The notes: generated by a model from the letters alone, not told the origin. A stretch of DNA of 64,000 nucleotides from Mucilaginibacter gossypii (GCF_900100945.1 NZ_FNCG01000014.1:1-64000), one strand, 5' to 3'. Numbered from the stretch's first letter, positions 17,820 through 28,148 are shown. Program-made: numbers and translations.

Positions 17820-18940
17820 TATTTGGATTTGCTTTTTTTAACAGGCGGCGCAACAAAGTTGAGCTCGCTTTTACCCAGATCTTTCGACACAGCTACCGCT
17901 ATACCGCGCTGATCGGCTTTGTTTACAGCGCAATAAAAATGATAAACCAAGCCTTTATGCTTCACCACACACGATTTATGGGCAAACATATTATCATAAG
18001 GTTCAGACGATTGAATGAGTTTCTCCCCTGTCCAATCTGTCCAGTGTACCAGGTCGTATGAGCAGGCAAAGCGATTAAACACGCCTGAGTCGCCGGTTTT
18101 CCAGAAAGCACCAAAATAGAACATTACATATACGTTGCCTATCTGTTGAATATATGGATCACCTGTTATCCCGTCGCCGTGATTCAATACCGGGTCTTTA
18201 CCAAAACGCCTCCAGTGTAGCATATCATCCGATACGGCCATGCCAATCCGCTCGGCACCACGCTTTTTGTTTACGCTATCGCCATTCGCATTATAGTACA
18301 TAATGAAAGGGTGACCGGTAAGCTTCTTTTTATCCCAGATTACGGTTTGCTTATATTGGGTATGGTTATCCCACCAGCTTACATCTTTATCAATACTTGA
18401 CAATACCGGATGATCTAATCCCTGCCACTCGTGAACCGTACCCGGATCTTTATCGGTAGAAGCCACACTTACGGATAGCAAACCTTTCTCATAGCCTTTG
18501 CTTTGCCCGCCGAAGTACGATAACCAATATTTGCCATTATACTGCTGCAATTTGTACGAACCTCCCCATTTATAATCCTGCAAACCTACATAACCAGCTT
18601 TTTGATTATTGTCCCATTTGGTAGTATCATCCGAAAATGACAGGATGCGGCCACGGGTTTTCCAGTGCAGCAGGTCCTTACTATCAGCCAGCCAGGTTTC
18701 ATAACCGCGTCCATTGAAAATGATGTAGCTCATATACCAGCCGTCACCCTGGCGAAAAACCGTAGGGCAATCAGCTTTCTGACTGTTGTCTTCGGGCGCT
18801 ATCACCAGGCCATATTTGTAAGGCGTTTTAACCTGCTCGTAAATATCTTTCATCACCTTTTCGGGTACCTCCTGGGCATGTACCTTCAGTATTAAAAAAG
18901 TACAAACGAAGAATGCAGATGATTTGAAAATGTGTTTCAT
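17819..18940 (-). CDS. Secreted five-bladed beta-propeller glycosidase (GH43/GH117/GH137-like clan)
   Basis: The 373-residue protein has a signal peptide ending near VHAQ. The mature part repeats propeller-blade patterns of the type YxxWxxxD and DLLHWKTRG, DMLHWRRFG and DLVHWTDWT, as seen in GH43, GH62, GH117, GH130, GH137 and related families. Acidic residues such as D in KADCPTVFRQGDGWYMSY and the later GDPYIQQIGN are candidates for the active site. It would act as an exo-glycosidase, perhaps on arabinose or another side-chain sugar. The exact family cannot be chosen from the sequence by eye. It sits 14 nt after GH78 and overlaps GH2 by one base. Confidence 0.72.
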   Translation of the reverse strand: MKHIFKSSAFFVCTFLILKVHAQEVPEKVMKDIYEQVKTPYKYGLVIAPEDNSQKADCPTVFRQGDGWYMSYIIFNGRGYETWLADSKDLLHWKTRGRILSFSDDTTKWDNNQKAGYVGLQDYKWGGSYKLQQYNGKYWLSYFGGQSKGYEKGLLSVSVASTDKDPGTVHEWQGLDHPVLSSIDKDVSWWDNHTQYKQTVIWDKKKLTGHPFIMYYNANGDSVNKKRGAERIGMAVSDDMLHWRRFGKDPVLNHGDGITGDPYIQQIGNVYVMFYFGAFWKTGDSGVFNRFACSYDLVHWTDWTGEKLIQSSEPYDNMFAHKSCVVKHKGLVYHFYCAVNKADQRGIAVAVSKDLGKSELNFVAPPVKKSKSK

Positions 18941-18954
18941 AGTTTGTTTAGTAT

Positions 18955-21717
18955 TTATTTGGCGATGAATGTATAGTTGCCTGAACCTGCCTCGATTTCA
19001 GCCTTCCCATTGTGATAACCGATAAATTTGATATCGTGGCGAGTTTTAATATTTTGCCCATCGACCATAATAGCTGCATTATTTTTCACGGGCAGAAAGA
19101 TACTCGCGGTAGTATTTGCCGGGATGTTCACCTCCAGTTTAAACTGCCCCTGCCCCTTCGCCCAACTGCTTGAAATATTGCCATAAGGCGATTTATAATT
19201 AGCCTTAGCCCAGGTTACATTACCCACAGTTTCGGGCCTGATCTCGATTTTATTAAATGCGATGGCATCATCTGCCGGACGGATCCCGGCCAGGCCGCTG
19301 TAAAACCACTCCATCAGGTGCCCCAACATAAAATGGTTGTTGGATACCGAAGGCAATGCCGCCCACGATTCGGTTAAGGCAGTGGCACCGTGAGCCAGTT
19401 GATAACCATAGCCCGGCACATCGGCACGACTGTTCATATCATAGATCACATCCGAAAGGCCTTCATCATCCAAAACCCGTAACAGGTAGCGATAACCGAT
19501 GTCCCCTGCGGTAAGGGCATTCCCTCTGCCGCGGATATCTTTTACGATATTATTCACTACAGCTGCTTTATATTGTGGCTCAACCAAACCGGCATAAACC
19601 GACATAGCGTTGGCCGCCTGACTGCCTGTGCCGTATTGTTTAGTGTCAGTATTAAAAAACGTTTTGTTATAGGCCTGTTTTACTTCATCAGCCAGTTTCT
19701 TGTAAGATGCGGCATCATCGTTTTTGCCAAGCAGCGTAGCTATTTTTCCGGCTATATCAAGGTCATAATAATACAGCGAAGTTGCCGTAATTCCTTGTGG
19801 TGTTAACTGCGAAACGCCGGGAGGATTTGGACCAAGATCATACCAATCGCCCAACCCCTGATACAGCAAATGATTTTTTGATTTTTTATCGAGATAGGCC
19901 AGGTAACGCTTGATCATATCATAGTTTTGAGCAAGCACTTCCTTATCACCATACCACTGGTATACATACCACGTCAAAATCACCGCGTTGCTCCCCCACT
20001 CAGGCGAATCGCGAAAAGGCTCGTCAAACTTTACATATTCAGGCGAAATTTCGGGGATCAATCCATCCTCTGTTTGGGAAATGCGCATATCATTAATACA
20101 CTTGCGTGCCAGGCCCACGATATCATAATTGTAATGCAGGGAACTGCCCACCAGATGCGCTTCTTCCAGCCAGCCCAATTTTTCGCGGTGAGGACAATCG
20201 GTAAATACGCTGGCCATGTTGCTTTTCATGGCCCAGTCAATCAGCTTAAACGTTTTGTTAAACAGTTCATTTGAGCAGGCAAAACTGCCCACGGTTTCTG
20301 CTGAGTTGCGCATGTGCAATCCTTTAATATCAACAATCACGGGGCGCTTCGATACATTGGTTTCCCCTTGAGGCGCGGCACCCTGCACCTGCAAATACCT
20401 GAAACCGTAATAAGTAAACAGGGGATGCCAGGTTTCAATACCATCACCCTTCAACACATAATCATAATAATGCGGACTGCCCGAGGCTTTTTGATTGGCG
20501 CTGCCATCCTCATTTACCAGTTCGGCGGGGATAATGCGCACAGTATCCCCTTTTTTACCCAGAAGACTAATCTGTGGGATTCCTGAAAAATTTTGACCCA
20601 AATCATAGATCCATGCGCCATTAGCCAGTTGCTTTTTACTTCGAGGCTTCAACACCTGCATGATCTTCAAAGGCTCCGCCATTTGCGCGCTCAATTCGGG
20701 TATGCCATCTACTTTAACAACATTTCGCCATTTTAAGTCGTCAAAATTGTTTGTATTCCAACCCGATTGCTCAAAGTTGGCGTTATAATCCTCGCCACCA
20801 TAAATGCTGCTGAAAGTAACCGGCGAAGGTGCCGTTTTCCATGAGCCATCACTAACAACATTTTCTACCTTGCCGTTATCATATTCCAGCATCAAACGGC
20901 AAATCATTTTAGGATAACCAAAGGCACCGGTGAGCTTGCGATAACGTTTATCCCGCGGAATGTAATAAAATCCATTGCCAAGCATTACGCCAATAGTATT
21001 TTTTCCCGAAAGAAGTTGACTGGTTACATCAAAAGGCACATATAGTGCCTGCTTATCATATTTTGTCCACCCGGGATCAAGGAAATGATCGCTAACTTTT
21101 TTACCATTCAGGCTTAGCTCAAAATGACCTAACCCGCATATATAAAGCGTGGCTTTTTTAAGCTTGCCATCAACATTAAAATTCTTGCGTATTAAAGGCA
21201 AAACATCATTGGCTGCACCCAGCTTTTTAGGCCCTTTACCATGATAAAAGGGAACAATGACCGATGAATCATGTAATTTATCATAAGCTATCCAATCGGC
21301 ACCATGCCAGTCTTTTTTTGTAAGCAGGCCCATTTGCCAGCTGGCAGTATTACTCCATGCCGATGCTTTGCCATGGTTGTCCCAAACCATTACCTTCCAG
21401 TAATATGTTTTTGCGGCTTGCATAGGCTTACCATTACATGAAACCTGCAGCGATGCACCGGATGATACCTTTCCCGAATCCCATATATCGGCAATATTAC
21501 TTTTGAGTTTAGCAGCGTCACCGGCAACCAAAACCCGGTAAGCGGTTTGCAGGGTGCTGTGGGCATCGCTTTGCATTTGCCAGCTCAGCTTTGGCTTAAG
21601 CGATTCGATACCCAACGGATTGGTTTTGTACTCGCATTGCAGGTTTAACACCTTCAGGCTTTGCGCAAAAAGGCCGAGGGGCAGTAACAAAAACAACAGG
21701 CTGATCCTTTTTTTCAT
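18955..21717 (-). CDS. GH78 alpha-L-rhamnosidase, secreted
   Basis: The 920-residue protein has a signal peptide (ending GLFAQ). In order it has a fibronectin-like N-terminal domain with LSWQMQSD, beta-sandwich domains (about 150-480), an alpha/alpha six-hairpin catalytic domain (about 490-830) and a C-terminal beta domain. The DCPHREKLGWLEE motif near residue 506 matches the conserved DCPQRDERLGWTGDA block of GH78 that carries catalytic acidic residues; GATALTESW later fits the second conserved region. It removes terminal alpha-L-rhamnose from rhamnogalacturonan fragments, probably in the periplasm. It lies 9 nt after the malectin-GH2 gene. Confidence 0.93.
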   Translation of the reverse strand: MKKRISLLFLLLPLGLFAQSLKVLNLQCEYKTNPLGIESLKPKLSWQMQSDAHSTLQTAYRVLVAGDAAKLKSNIADIWDSGKVSSGASLQVSCNGKPMQAAKTYYWKVMVWDNHGKASAWSNTASWQMGLLTKKDWHGADWIAYDKLHDSSVIVPFYHGKGPKKLGAANDVLPLIRKNFNVDGKLKKATLYICGLGHFELSLNGKKVSDHFLDPGWTKYDKQALYVPFDVTSQLLSGKNTIGVMLGNGFYYIPRDKRYRKLTGAFGYPKMICRLMLEYDNGKVENVVSDGSWKTAPSPVTFSSIYGGEDYNANFEQSGWNTNNFDDLKWRNVVKVDGIPELSAQMAEPLKIMQVLKPRSKKQLANGAWIYDLGQNFSGIPQISLLGKKGDTVRIIPAELVNEDGSANQKASGSPHYYDYVLKGDGIETWHPLFTYYGFRYLQVQGAAPQGETNVSKRPVIVDIKGLHMRNSAETVGSFACSNELFNKTFKLIDWAMKSNMASVFTDCPHREKLGWLEEAHLVGSSLHYNYDIVGLARKCINDMRISQTEDGLIPEISPEYVKFDEPFRDSPEWGSNAVILTWYVYQWYGDKEVLAQNYDMIKRYLAYLDKKSKNHLLYQGLGDWYDLGPNPPGVSQLTPQGITATSLYYYDLDIAGKIATLLGKNDDAASYKKLADEVKQAYNKTFFNTDTKQYGTGSQAANAMSVYAGLVEPQYKAAVVNNIVKDIRGRGNALTAGDIGYRYLLRVLDDEGLSDVIYDMNSRADVPGYGYQLAHGATALTESWAALPSVSNNHFMLGHLMEWFYSGLAGIRPADDAIAFNKIEIRPETVGNVTWAKANYKSPYGNISSSWAKGQGQFKLEVNIPANTTASIFLPVKNNAAIMVDGQNIKTRHDIKFIGYHNGKAEIEAGSGNYTFIAK

Positions 21718-21726
21718 GTTAATAAT

Positions 21727-24700
21727 TTATTGCATTTCGATACCCGAAACAGCCAAACCATCAGCTTTTATGCCCGTGATTACCAGCTTATAATTCCCCG
21801 CGTTGATACTTGTGCCCGTATTGGTTGCAACCGTGCCCGATTTATTTTTGGCAACCGGTTTAAAACCCAGTTCTTCCTCCTTCATCACCGTACCATCGGC
21901 GGCCAGTAATTGCATTTTTGCCGTAAAAGTTTGATTGCTCTGATTATAATATTTTATGCGCAAGGCATACAGATCGGCAACACCCGGCGTTAACGCGAAT
22001 GCCACACTGCCGCCCGCACCGCTGTTAAATTTAATTACTTTTTTTCCGTTCAGGGTGTCGGCTTTTAAACCATCGCCTTTTATCTCAGCCGTCTCCGCCT
22101 TATAACTTATGGTTTTACGAAGATCGGTAGCAGGTTGCAGCGAAGTAACAGGCAGCACCACCACAGTGTACATGAACCTGCTTTTATTTTCACCTAACTT
22201 AACTACATCAGCCCTTTTAAAACGCTTCCTGTAAACAGCCAGTCGACTCCCTCCATTGGCATCATTTTTTACAAATAAACCGGTGTTTTCATAATCGGCA
22301 ACCCAATCTGTCCTTTGAGATGCCTGTACATCCATAGCAACATATACATCGGCATCAGCATTCAGAGTAAATGAACCAAAAGCCCCCTCTAAATCGCCCC
22401 CGGAAGGGGAGACTTTTAAAACCCTCCCTTCCGGGGAGGGTTGGAAGAGGCAACTTATCCAATCCGCACCATAAAATATTGGAGGCAGATCATTAAAAGT
22501 TACCCCGGCATCAGTATATTGTTTTTGGCCGATATCCATCCAGCTTTTTATTACCCATTTATTGTTGCCCTGTAATTGGTAGATTATTCCTTTGCTTCCT
22601 TGTTGTGGCTTTACCGTCTTATTTGAAGTACTGATGGCGATGGCGGATATGATCGCCTCGCCTGCTGCTGCGTTTGGAAAAGATATGCTTAGCATCCCGC
22701 CTGTAACATGCGCAGTGATACTTTTTTTAAGTGCCTTGTCATACCCACCTTCTTTCCAGATATCCAGATTACGGATCATGGTTTTGCCGTTCACAGCTAT
22801 ATCAAATAAACGCCAACCTGAACAATCCATCCCGCCGCCTGTGCCATACCAGGGTTCGGTAAAATATAGTTCGATATGATAATCACCGTCCGGCACCGGG
22901 AAGTTGAATTTCAATTTATTCAAACCATACCTGAATGTTTGGAACAAGGCATCATCAGCCGTATTACCAATTCTATCGAAAGTGCGTTGCTGACTGGCAA
23001 AAAACTGGGGCATACCCGGATAATCATCCGTCCATGATGTGGAGCCGGGTTGGTGTTTATTATCCTGGTGTTTGTCGGCCATCCAGGTATTGCCGTAGGT
23101 ATCGTTGTAATCCGGTCCTCCGCAATTGAGGCGATACAAATAGTTATAACCTGCTTCGGGCTTCAGGATAGCGGGATCCTCTTTTGGCAAATGGGGTGCT
23201 TGTGGCAGATGGTTCAGCATGATCTCATCATGCGCTACCTGCTTACCATTAATATATCCCACAGCATACAGCACATTATATTTAATATCCGCGCCATCCC
23301 ATTGAAAATGTGTGCCGATCCCCTGTCGTTTTCGTATGCCTAATGATTCATGGTTGAGATCATTAAAAAGCTCAACCTCATCGCAATTGGAGTAAACAAT
23401 TATACTATCCTTTTTCCCCGGAGTAAGCCAGCGGTTGGGCCAGGTGTGCGATACAATGTAAACCATCGGCTCGCTACCTTTAGGCGCATAATTGGCCCTG
23501 TACATGTAAAACGCATCGGTTGGCTGCCCCCAAGGTGTAAACAAACCTTTATAGTTAACAGGGCCAACCCTATCCAGTTCCCGCTGCCCTTCGCCGCCTT
23601 GTGTGCGACCAGGGTTTTCATGCGAATAGAGCAGCCATTGAAAATGCCCCGCAACCTGATCTTTTACAGACTCGGCCAGGCGGACTTTGGTTTCCATCAA
23701 TTGGGTCATGCGGTCTTCACTCAGCGGCCCATTTGCATTGAAAGGGCCTTCGGTATGTAAACCAAGGCTTCGCCATGCGCCGTACTCACCTACTAAAATT
23801 TGTTTTTTCAAGTCATCGCCGTAGGTGAGCGGATTACCTCCGTAAGTGCCTGTCCAGTTTTGGGGCACGTCCCAATCGGTGCCTTCTCCGCCGTTGCAGG
23901 TTGTTATTTTGCGTTGCGATGAGGCTGTGGGGTCAAGCTTACGGATGAGATCGCTGCATTCGCGGGCAAAATCAGTCGGTAACTTGCTTTCGTTCTGTAA
24001 TCCCCATAATATCACCGAAGGACTGTTGCGCCGTTCCTTTACCCAATCAACCAGTAAAGCTTTGTAATTGGCCCTGAACTCCGGCGAATCATACCAGATA
24101 TGTGCCGAATACTGTGGCCACCATAAAATGCCCAGCTTATCCCAATACTGCTGATAGGCGAGGTTATGAGGCTGATGAGCATCCCGAAAAGCATTAAAAC
24201 CAGCTGCTTTTACCTGCATTACCCTGGCTTTGATTTCCTGCGCTTCAAAAGCCTGGCTTTTACCCATCAGGTGTTCGTACTCGGCAATGCCATTGATAAA
24301 AACAGGTTTGCCATTGAGATAAAAACGATTGTCGTTATTATTTCTGCCGATGGGCCAGCTAATCCACCGGATACCGTAAGAGGTTTGAGTTCTGTCAATC
24401 AATTTTCCATCGGCCCAAATTTCCGTTACTACATGATACAGGTAAGGTTTCTCTAATGTCCATAGTTGCACGTTTTTAACATCGGAAAATTGTTGACTTA
24501 CCGTATTAACCTCACCGGCTTTTAATATTTTTTTTGCTTTTGCTTGCGCGATAGTTTTGCCAGCGGCATCAACCAGGTTGTTTGTCACGGTTATTGCAGA
24601 TGGCTTACCACTGTAGTTTTTAACTTCAGTTTCGAGATAAAGCGTAGCCGATTTTTCACGGACGGTGGTATCGTTCCAGATGTGTACGCCAAAAGGTTCC

Positions 24701-25332
24701 ACCCTGACAGCATTGGTAACCATCAAATGCACCGGTCTGAAAATACCCATCGGCTGCGAACCTTCCGAAAAACCGGGGTCATCCGAACAGGCCCCACAAA
24801 CCCATGGCAAATCTTTGATAAACGAAGGGTGATCAGCCTTAACGCATAACAGATTTTGTTTGCCTGCTTTGATAGCATCCGTTACATCAATGGTAAATGA
24901 CGTGCGCCCGCCCGTATGATAGCCAACCTGTTTACCGTTGAGCCAGACTGTAGCATAAGAACTAACGCCCTCAAAACAAAGGAAATAACGTTTATCGTTT
25001 TGTTTACTTTCAAGCGGGAATATTTTGCGGTACCATGCGGTGCCATGCCTGTTGCCATGTTTCAGTCGGCGATAGCCACCGTAGGTATCCCAGTTATGAG
25101 GAACATTTACCGTTTCCCATTTAGCATCATTAAAACCGGTTTGCTCAAAACCGGCATTAGCTTTTGGGTTATTATCATCGGCAATGCTTTTCCAGTTGGT
25201 GTTTAGCGCGATATCCCTGCGGATATTTTGTTGGGCGATAACCTTCAGATTAACCAGACAAAGCAATAATAGAAAAGCGACCCGGCAGATCAGCCTATAA
25301 TTTTGCGTATGATAGATTTTCGTCGCCGCCAT
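21727..25332 (-). CDS. Secreted GH2 glycosidase with malectin-like domain
   Basis: The 1201-residue protein has a signal peptide ending VIAQQ. Residues about 35-330 are the GH2 sugar-binding and Ig-like domains (NWKSIADDNN, VPHNWDTYGG, YATVWLNGKQVGYHTGG). The TIM barrel follows with VILWGLQNESKLP (acid/base Glu in NES) and ILVGEYGAWRS (candidate nucleophile Glu). A malectin-like carbohydrate-binding region (about 730-900, GYNYLYRLNCGGPDY) and further beta domains follow. It is probably a beta-galactosidase or beta-glucuronidase acting on pectin side chains. Residues about 961-983 are encoded by a palindromic intergenic-type repeat (22383-22450) that keeps the reading frame. It lies 3 nt after GH95 in the unit. 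Confidence 0.85.
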   Translation of the reverse strand: MAATKIYHTQNYRLICRVAFLLLLCLVNLKVIAQQNIRRDIALNTNWKSIADDNNPKANAGFEQTGFNDAKWETVNVPHNWDTYGGYRRLKHGNRHGTAWYRKIFPLESKQNDKRYFLCFEGVSSYATVWLNGKQVGYHTGGRTSFTIDVTDAIKAGKQNLLCVKADHPSFIKDLPWVCGACSDDPGFSEGSQPMGIFRPVHLMVTNAVRVEPFGVHIWNDTTVREKSATLYLETEVKNYSGKPSAITVTNNLVDAAGKTIAQAKAKKILKAGEVNTVSQQFSDVKNVQLWTLEKPYLYHVVTEIWADGKLIDRTQTSYGIRWISWPIGRNNNDNRFYLNGKPVFINGIAEYEHLMGKSQAFEAQEIKARVMQVKAAGFNAFRDAHQPHNLAYQQYWDKLGILWWPQYSAHIWYDSPEFRANYKALLVDWVKERRNSPSVILWGLQNESKLPTDFARECSDLIRKLDPTASSQRKITTCNGGEGTDWDVPQNWTGTYGGNPLTYGDDLKKQILVGEYGAWRSLGLHTEGPFNANGPLSEDRMTQLMETKVRLAESVKDQVAGHFQWLLYSHENPGRTQGGEGQRELDRVGPVNYKGLFTPWGQPTDAFYMYRANYAPKGSEPMVYIVSHTWPNRWLTPGKKDSIIVYSNCDEVELFNDLNHESLGIRKRQGIGTHFQWDGADIKYNVLYAVGYINGKQVAHDEIMLNHLPQAPHLPKEDPAILKPEAGYNYLYRLNCGGPDYNDTYGNTWMADKHQDNKHQPGSTSWTDDYPGMPQFFASQQRTFDRIGNTADDALFQTFRYGLNKLKFNFPVPDGDYHIELYFTEPWYGTGGGMDCSGWRLFDIAVNGKTMIRNLDIWKEGGYDKALKKSITAHVTGGMLSISFPNAAAGEAIISAIAISTSNKTVKPQQGSKGIIYQLQGNNKWVIKSWMDIGQKQYTDAGVTFNDLPPIFYGADWISCLFQPSPEGRVLKVSPSGGDLEGAFGSFTLNADADVYVAMDVQASQRTDWVADYENTGLFVKNDANGGSRLAVYRKRFKRADVVKLGENKSRFMYTVVVLPVTSLQPATDLRKTISYKAETAEIKGDGLKADTLNGKKVIKFNSGAGGSVAFALTPGVADLYALRIKYYNQSNQTFTAKMQLLAADGTVMKEEELGFKPVAKNKSGTVATNTGTSINAGNYKLVITGIKADGLAVSGIEMQ
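22383..22450. repeat. Palindromic repeat inserted in frame inside the malectin-GH2 gene
   Basis: CCCCCGGAAGGGGAG near 22397-22411 is mirrored by CTCCCTTCCGGGG near 22425-22437, with CCTCT and AGAGG at the outer ends. This is the pattern of a short GC-rich palindromic repeat normally found between genes in this bacterial group. On the coding strand it is read as a Pro/Ser/Gly-rich stretch (LFQPSPEGRVLKVSP) without a stop codon. Confidence 0.7.
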
Positions 25333-25335
25333 CTT

Positions 25336-28143
25336 TTATAATTGTTTCAGATCGGCATTAAAGCGATAGTTTTTACCTTTTTGAGTTTCAATATTGATGA
25401 TCTTTCCGGCGTAGTTTAACCGGCAAGTTTTACCCAGCTTGGAGATTACCTGCAGGCTTTTCAACCGACCATTTTGCCATTCAAAATCAAGTACAAAACC
25501 ACCTCTTGCGCAAATACCTTTAATGCTGCCCTGCGGTAAGGCAGTTGGTAAAGCCGGGAGCAGTTCAATAACATCACCCTGACTTTGTAAAAGCATTTCG
25601 GCCAAACCTGCGGCGCCGCCAAAATTGCCATCAATCTGAAACGGTGGGTGCGCATCGAACAGGTTATGGTAAACGCCGCCTTTCTCCTTACCCGAGGTTA
25701 CATCCGCGGGCGACAGTAGTTTAGTTAACATCAAATAAGCGTGATCTCCCTCGTGCATCCGCGCCCAGATGTTTACTTTCCAGGCGATACTCCAGCCAGT
25801 GCCTTCATCGCCACGGTATTTCATAGATTGTTCGGCGGCCTTTAACAGTTCGGGAGTTTTAAGCGAGATCTCAGTGCCGGGATAGACACCCCACATATGC
25901 GAAACATGCCGGTGGGTATCCGTGGTATCGTCCTTATCTTCAAGCCATTCCTGTAACTGGCCGTATCTGCCAATTTTATTCGGTGCTATCCGGCTGTATT
26001 TGAGTTTTAATGTATCGGCAAAAGCCTTATCGATATTCAACACTTTGGCAGCTTCCATGCAGTTTTTGAACAGGTCGCGGATGATCTGGTGATCCATCGT
26101 TGGCCCCGCAACCAAACCCCTATGCTCCGGCGAGTTAGATGGCGTGCTGATGAGATAGCCGGTTTTAGGATCTTTCACTAAAAAGTGGGCGAAAAACTCC
26201 GCGGCACCTTTCATTTCGGGATAAGCCCGCTTTTGCAAAAAATCCTGATCACCTGTGTATAAATAATGCTCCCATAACTGATGGCAAAGCCAGGCAGCGC
26301 CGCTAACCCAAATGCCATGATTGGATGCGTTAACAGGTGCAGTGCCGCGCCATAAATCCGTATTATGGTGCAATACCCAGCCCGGTGCACCATAGTGTTC
26401 AACCGCCGTTTCATGCCCGGTTTTGGAAAGGTCATCAACGATACTAAAAAACGGCTGACTGCAAGCCGATAAGTTAAGTCCTTCGGCAGGCCAATAATTC
26501 ATTTCGAGGTTAATATTGGTGGTGAACTTACTACCCCATGGTGGTGTAAGCAGGTTATTCCACAAACCCTGCAAATTCGCCGGGCCACCGCCCGGTCGGG
26601 ATGAGGAGATCAGTAAATACCTGCCATATTGCGCGTACAGACTAATAAACGAAGGATCGGGCGACTGGCTAAACTTCAGGATCCGCTCATCCGTCGGTAG
26701 TTCGGCGTTTTCTCCTTTACCTAAATCAATGGAAAAAGTATTGAAATACTGTTGATAATTCCTGATGTGAGCAGCTTTGATACTTGCATAACTCTTAGTG
26801 GCTATCGCTGTAATTTGTTTTCTGCAGATAGCCTCCGGGTTACCCGATACATCATGATAGTTTTTAAAATTGGTTGCCGCTGTAAGGTAAAATGTAGCCT
26901 CATTAGCTCCGGTAACCGATATATTTTTTGAATCGACTACAACCTTTCCACCTGCTGCCTGTATATGCAGATAGCTTACACCACGTAAAACGCCGTCTTT
27001 TACTTTTAAAGACAACGCAAGCGTGTGATCATCGATTTTACGGGTAATGTAGTTTTTATGCAGAGTGCTTAATAAAACCTTCAGTGTAACTTTGCCGGGT
27101 TTATCAGCAGTAAGATGTACGGCCATTACTTGATCAGGCGCACTACTGAAATATTCGCGGGTGTAGGTAACGCCATCGGCTTTGTAGCTTACATGAGCCG
27201 TGGCGTTTGTAAGGTCCATATCGCGTTTATAATCAGTTACATCCTGTTTGCGAAATTGCAGGTACAAATCAGCAAAGGGCTGGTAATCGGCATTGTAACG
27301 GGGGCAAGCCGGAGGGTTATCATCCTGCACCTGATACCGCCAGGCACCCGCAAGACTAACCATATTTTTCTCTTCCCCTTCAGGATAAACAGATAAAGTT
27401 TTAGCGTTGCTTGTAAGTCCACCTTTATCGTAAAAATTAACTACCTGTACAGCGATCCTGTTTTCGCCGATATGTACCTTATCAGAAGGGATAATGTATT
27501 TCCTGTAAGCGTTACCCGATGTTGTGCCGATGTAATTTCCGTTAAGCCAGGTCCGGTCTATATCACGTATCCTGCCTAAACTAATCAAGATATTTTTCCC
27601 TTTCCAACCGGAAGGAATATTAAAATGCTTAATAAACCAAACTGCTCCATCCAAACCTTCAAAACCGGGTGTTATTTCCCAGCCCTGTTCAATTGGCAAA
27701 TTGATAGTTCTAAGGTTATTATCATGAAATAGCACGTCCTGCGGTAAATGGTATGAGCTCATCATATTGAACCATTTCGCCGAATCAACCGCATAAGTGG
27801 CTTCATTGCTCTTCATCCCCATAAAATGCTGCTGGGCCATGGCTTCTGCTTCGGCCTGCTTACCTTCGGCGAGGAGTTTGCGTATAGGCTCCAGATATTT
27901 CACGGCACCTTTACGGTTATAATCGCGGGGGCCGCCTGTCCATAGACTTTGTTCGTTGTATTGGATATGGTCTTCATTAACGCCGCCGTAAATCATCCCT
28001 CCTATCCTGCCGTTGCCAATGGGCAAGGCATCAGTCCATTTTTCGGCGGGTTGCTTATACCAAAGTTTCAGGGGCTGCTGGGCAAAAACCTGTACAACTC
28101 CAAACAATAAAATCGCAATACAAAAACCCTTCCTGCTATTCAT
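25336..28143 (-). CDS. GH95 alpha-L-fucosidase or alpha-L-galactosidase with an inserted jelly-roll domain
   Basis: The 935-residue protein has a signal peptide (ending VFAQQ). The GH95 marks are WTDALPIGNGRIGGMIYGGV and NEQSLWTGGPRDYN at the N-terminus, SRPGGGPANLQGLWN, HRHVSHMWGVYPGTEIS, GWSIAWKVNIWARM, and QIDGNFGGAAG near the end. Between HFMGMKS (about residue 113) and YQPFADLYLQF (about 284), which are adjacent in usual GH95 enzymes, there is an extra beta-sandwich region of about 170 residues with RTWLNGNYIGTTSG, resembling the GH2 sugar-binding domain. This explains why it is longer than the usual roughly 780 residues. It would remove alpha-L-fucose or alpha-L-galactose from pectin side chains. 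Confidence 0.9.
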   Translation of the reverse strand: MNSRKGFCIAILLFGVVQVFAQQPLKLWYKQPAEKWTDALPIGNGRIGGMIYGGVNEDHIQYNEQSLWTGGPRDYNRKGAVKYLEPIRKLLAEGKQAEAEAMAQQHFMGMKSNEATYAVDSAKWFNMMSSYHLPQDVLFHDNNLRTINLPIEQGWEITPGFEGLDGAVWFIKHFNIPSGWKGKNILISLGRIRDIDRTWLNGNYIGTTSGNAYRKYIIPSDKVHIGENRIAVQVVNFYDKGGLTSNAKTLSVYPEGEEKNMVSLAGAWRYQVQDDNPPACPRYNADYQPFADLYLQFRKQDVTDYKRDMDLTNATAHVSYKADGVTYTREYFSSAPDQVMAVHLTADKPGKVTLKVLLSTLHKNYITRKIDDHTLALSLKVKDGVLRGVSYLHIQAAGGKVVVDSKNISVTGANEATFYLTAATNFKNYHDVSGNPEAICRKQITAIATKSYASIKAAHIRNYQQYFNTFSIDLGKGENAELPTDERILKFSQSPDPSFISLYAQYGRYLLISSSRPGGGPANLQGLWNNLLTPPWGSKFTTNINLEMNYWPAEGLNLSACSQPFFSIVDDLSKTGHETAVEHYGAPGWVLHHNTDLWRGTAPVNASNHGIWVSGAAWLCHQLWEHYLYTGDQDFLQKRAYPEMKGAAEFFAHFLVKDPKTGYLISTPSNSPEHRGLVAGPTMDHQIIRDLFKNCMEAAKVLNIDKAFADTLKLKYSRIAPNKIGRYGQLQEWLEDKDDTTDTHRHVSHMWGVYPGTEISLKTPELLKAAEQSMKYRGDEGTGWSIAWKVNIWARMHEGDHAYLMLTKLLSPADVTSGKEKGGVYHNLFDAHPPFQIDGNFGGAAGLAEMLLQSQGDVIELLPALPTALPQGSIKGICARGGFVLDFEWQNGRLKSLQVISKLGKTCRLNYAGKIINIETQKGKNYRFNADLKQL

Positions 28144-28148
28144 AAATA

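Noticed and set aside
22383..22450. Frameshift or pseudogene in the malectin-GH2 gene caused by the repeat
   Set aside because: The reading frame stays open across the repeat and domains on both sides are intact.
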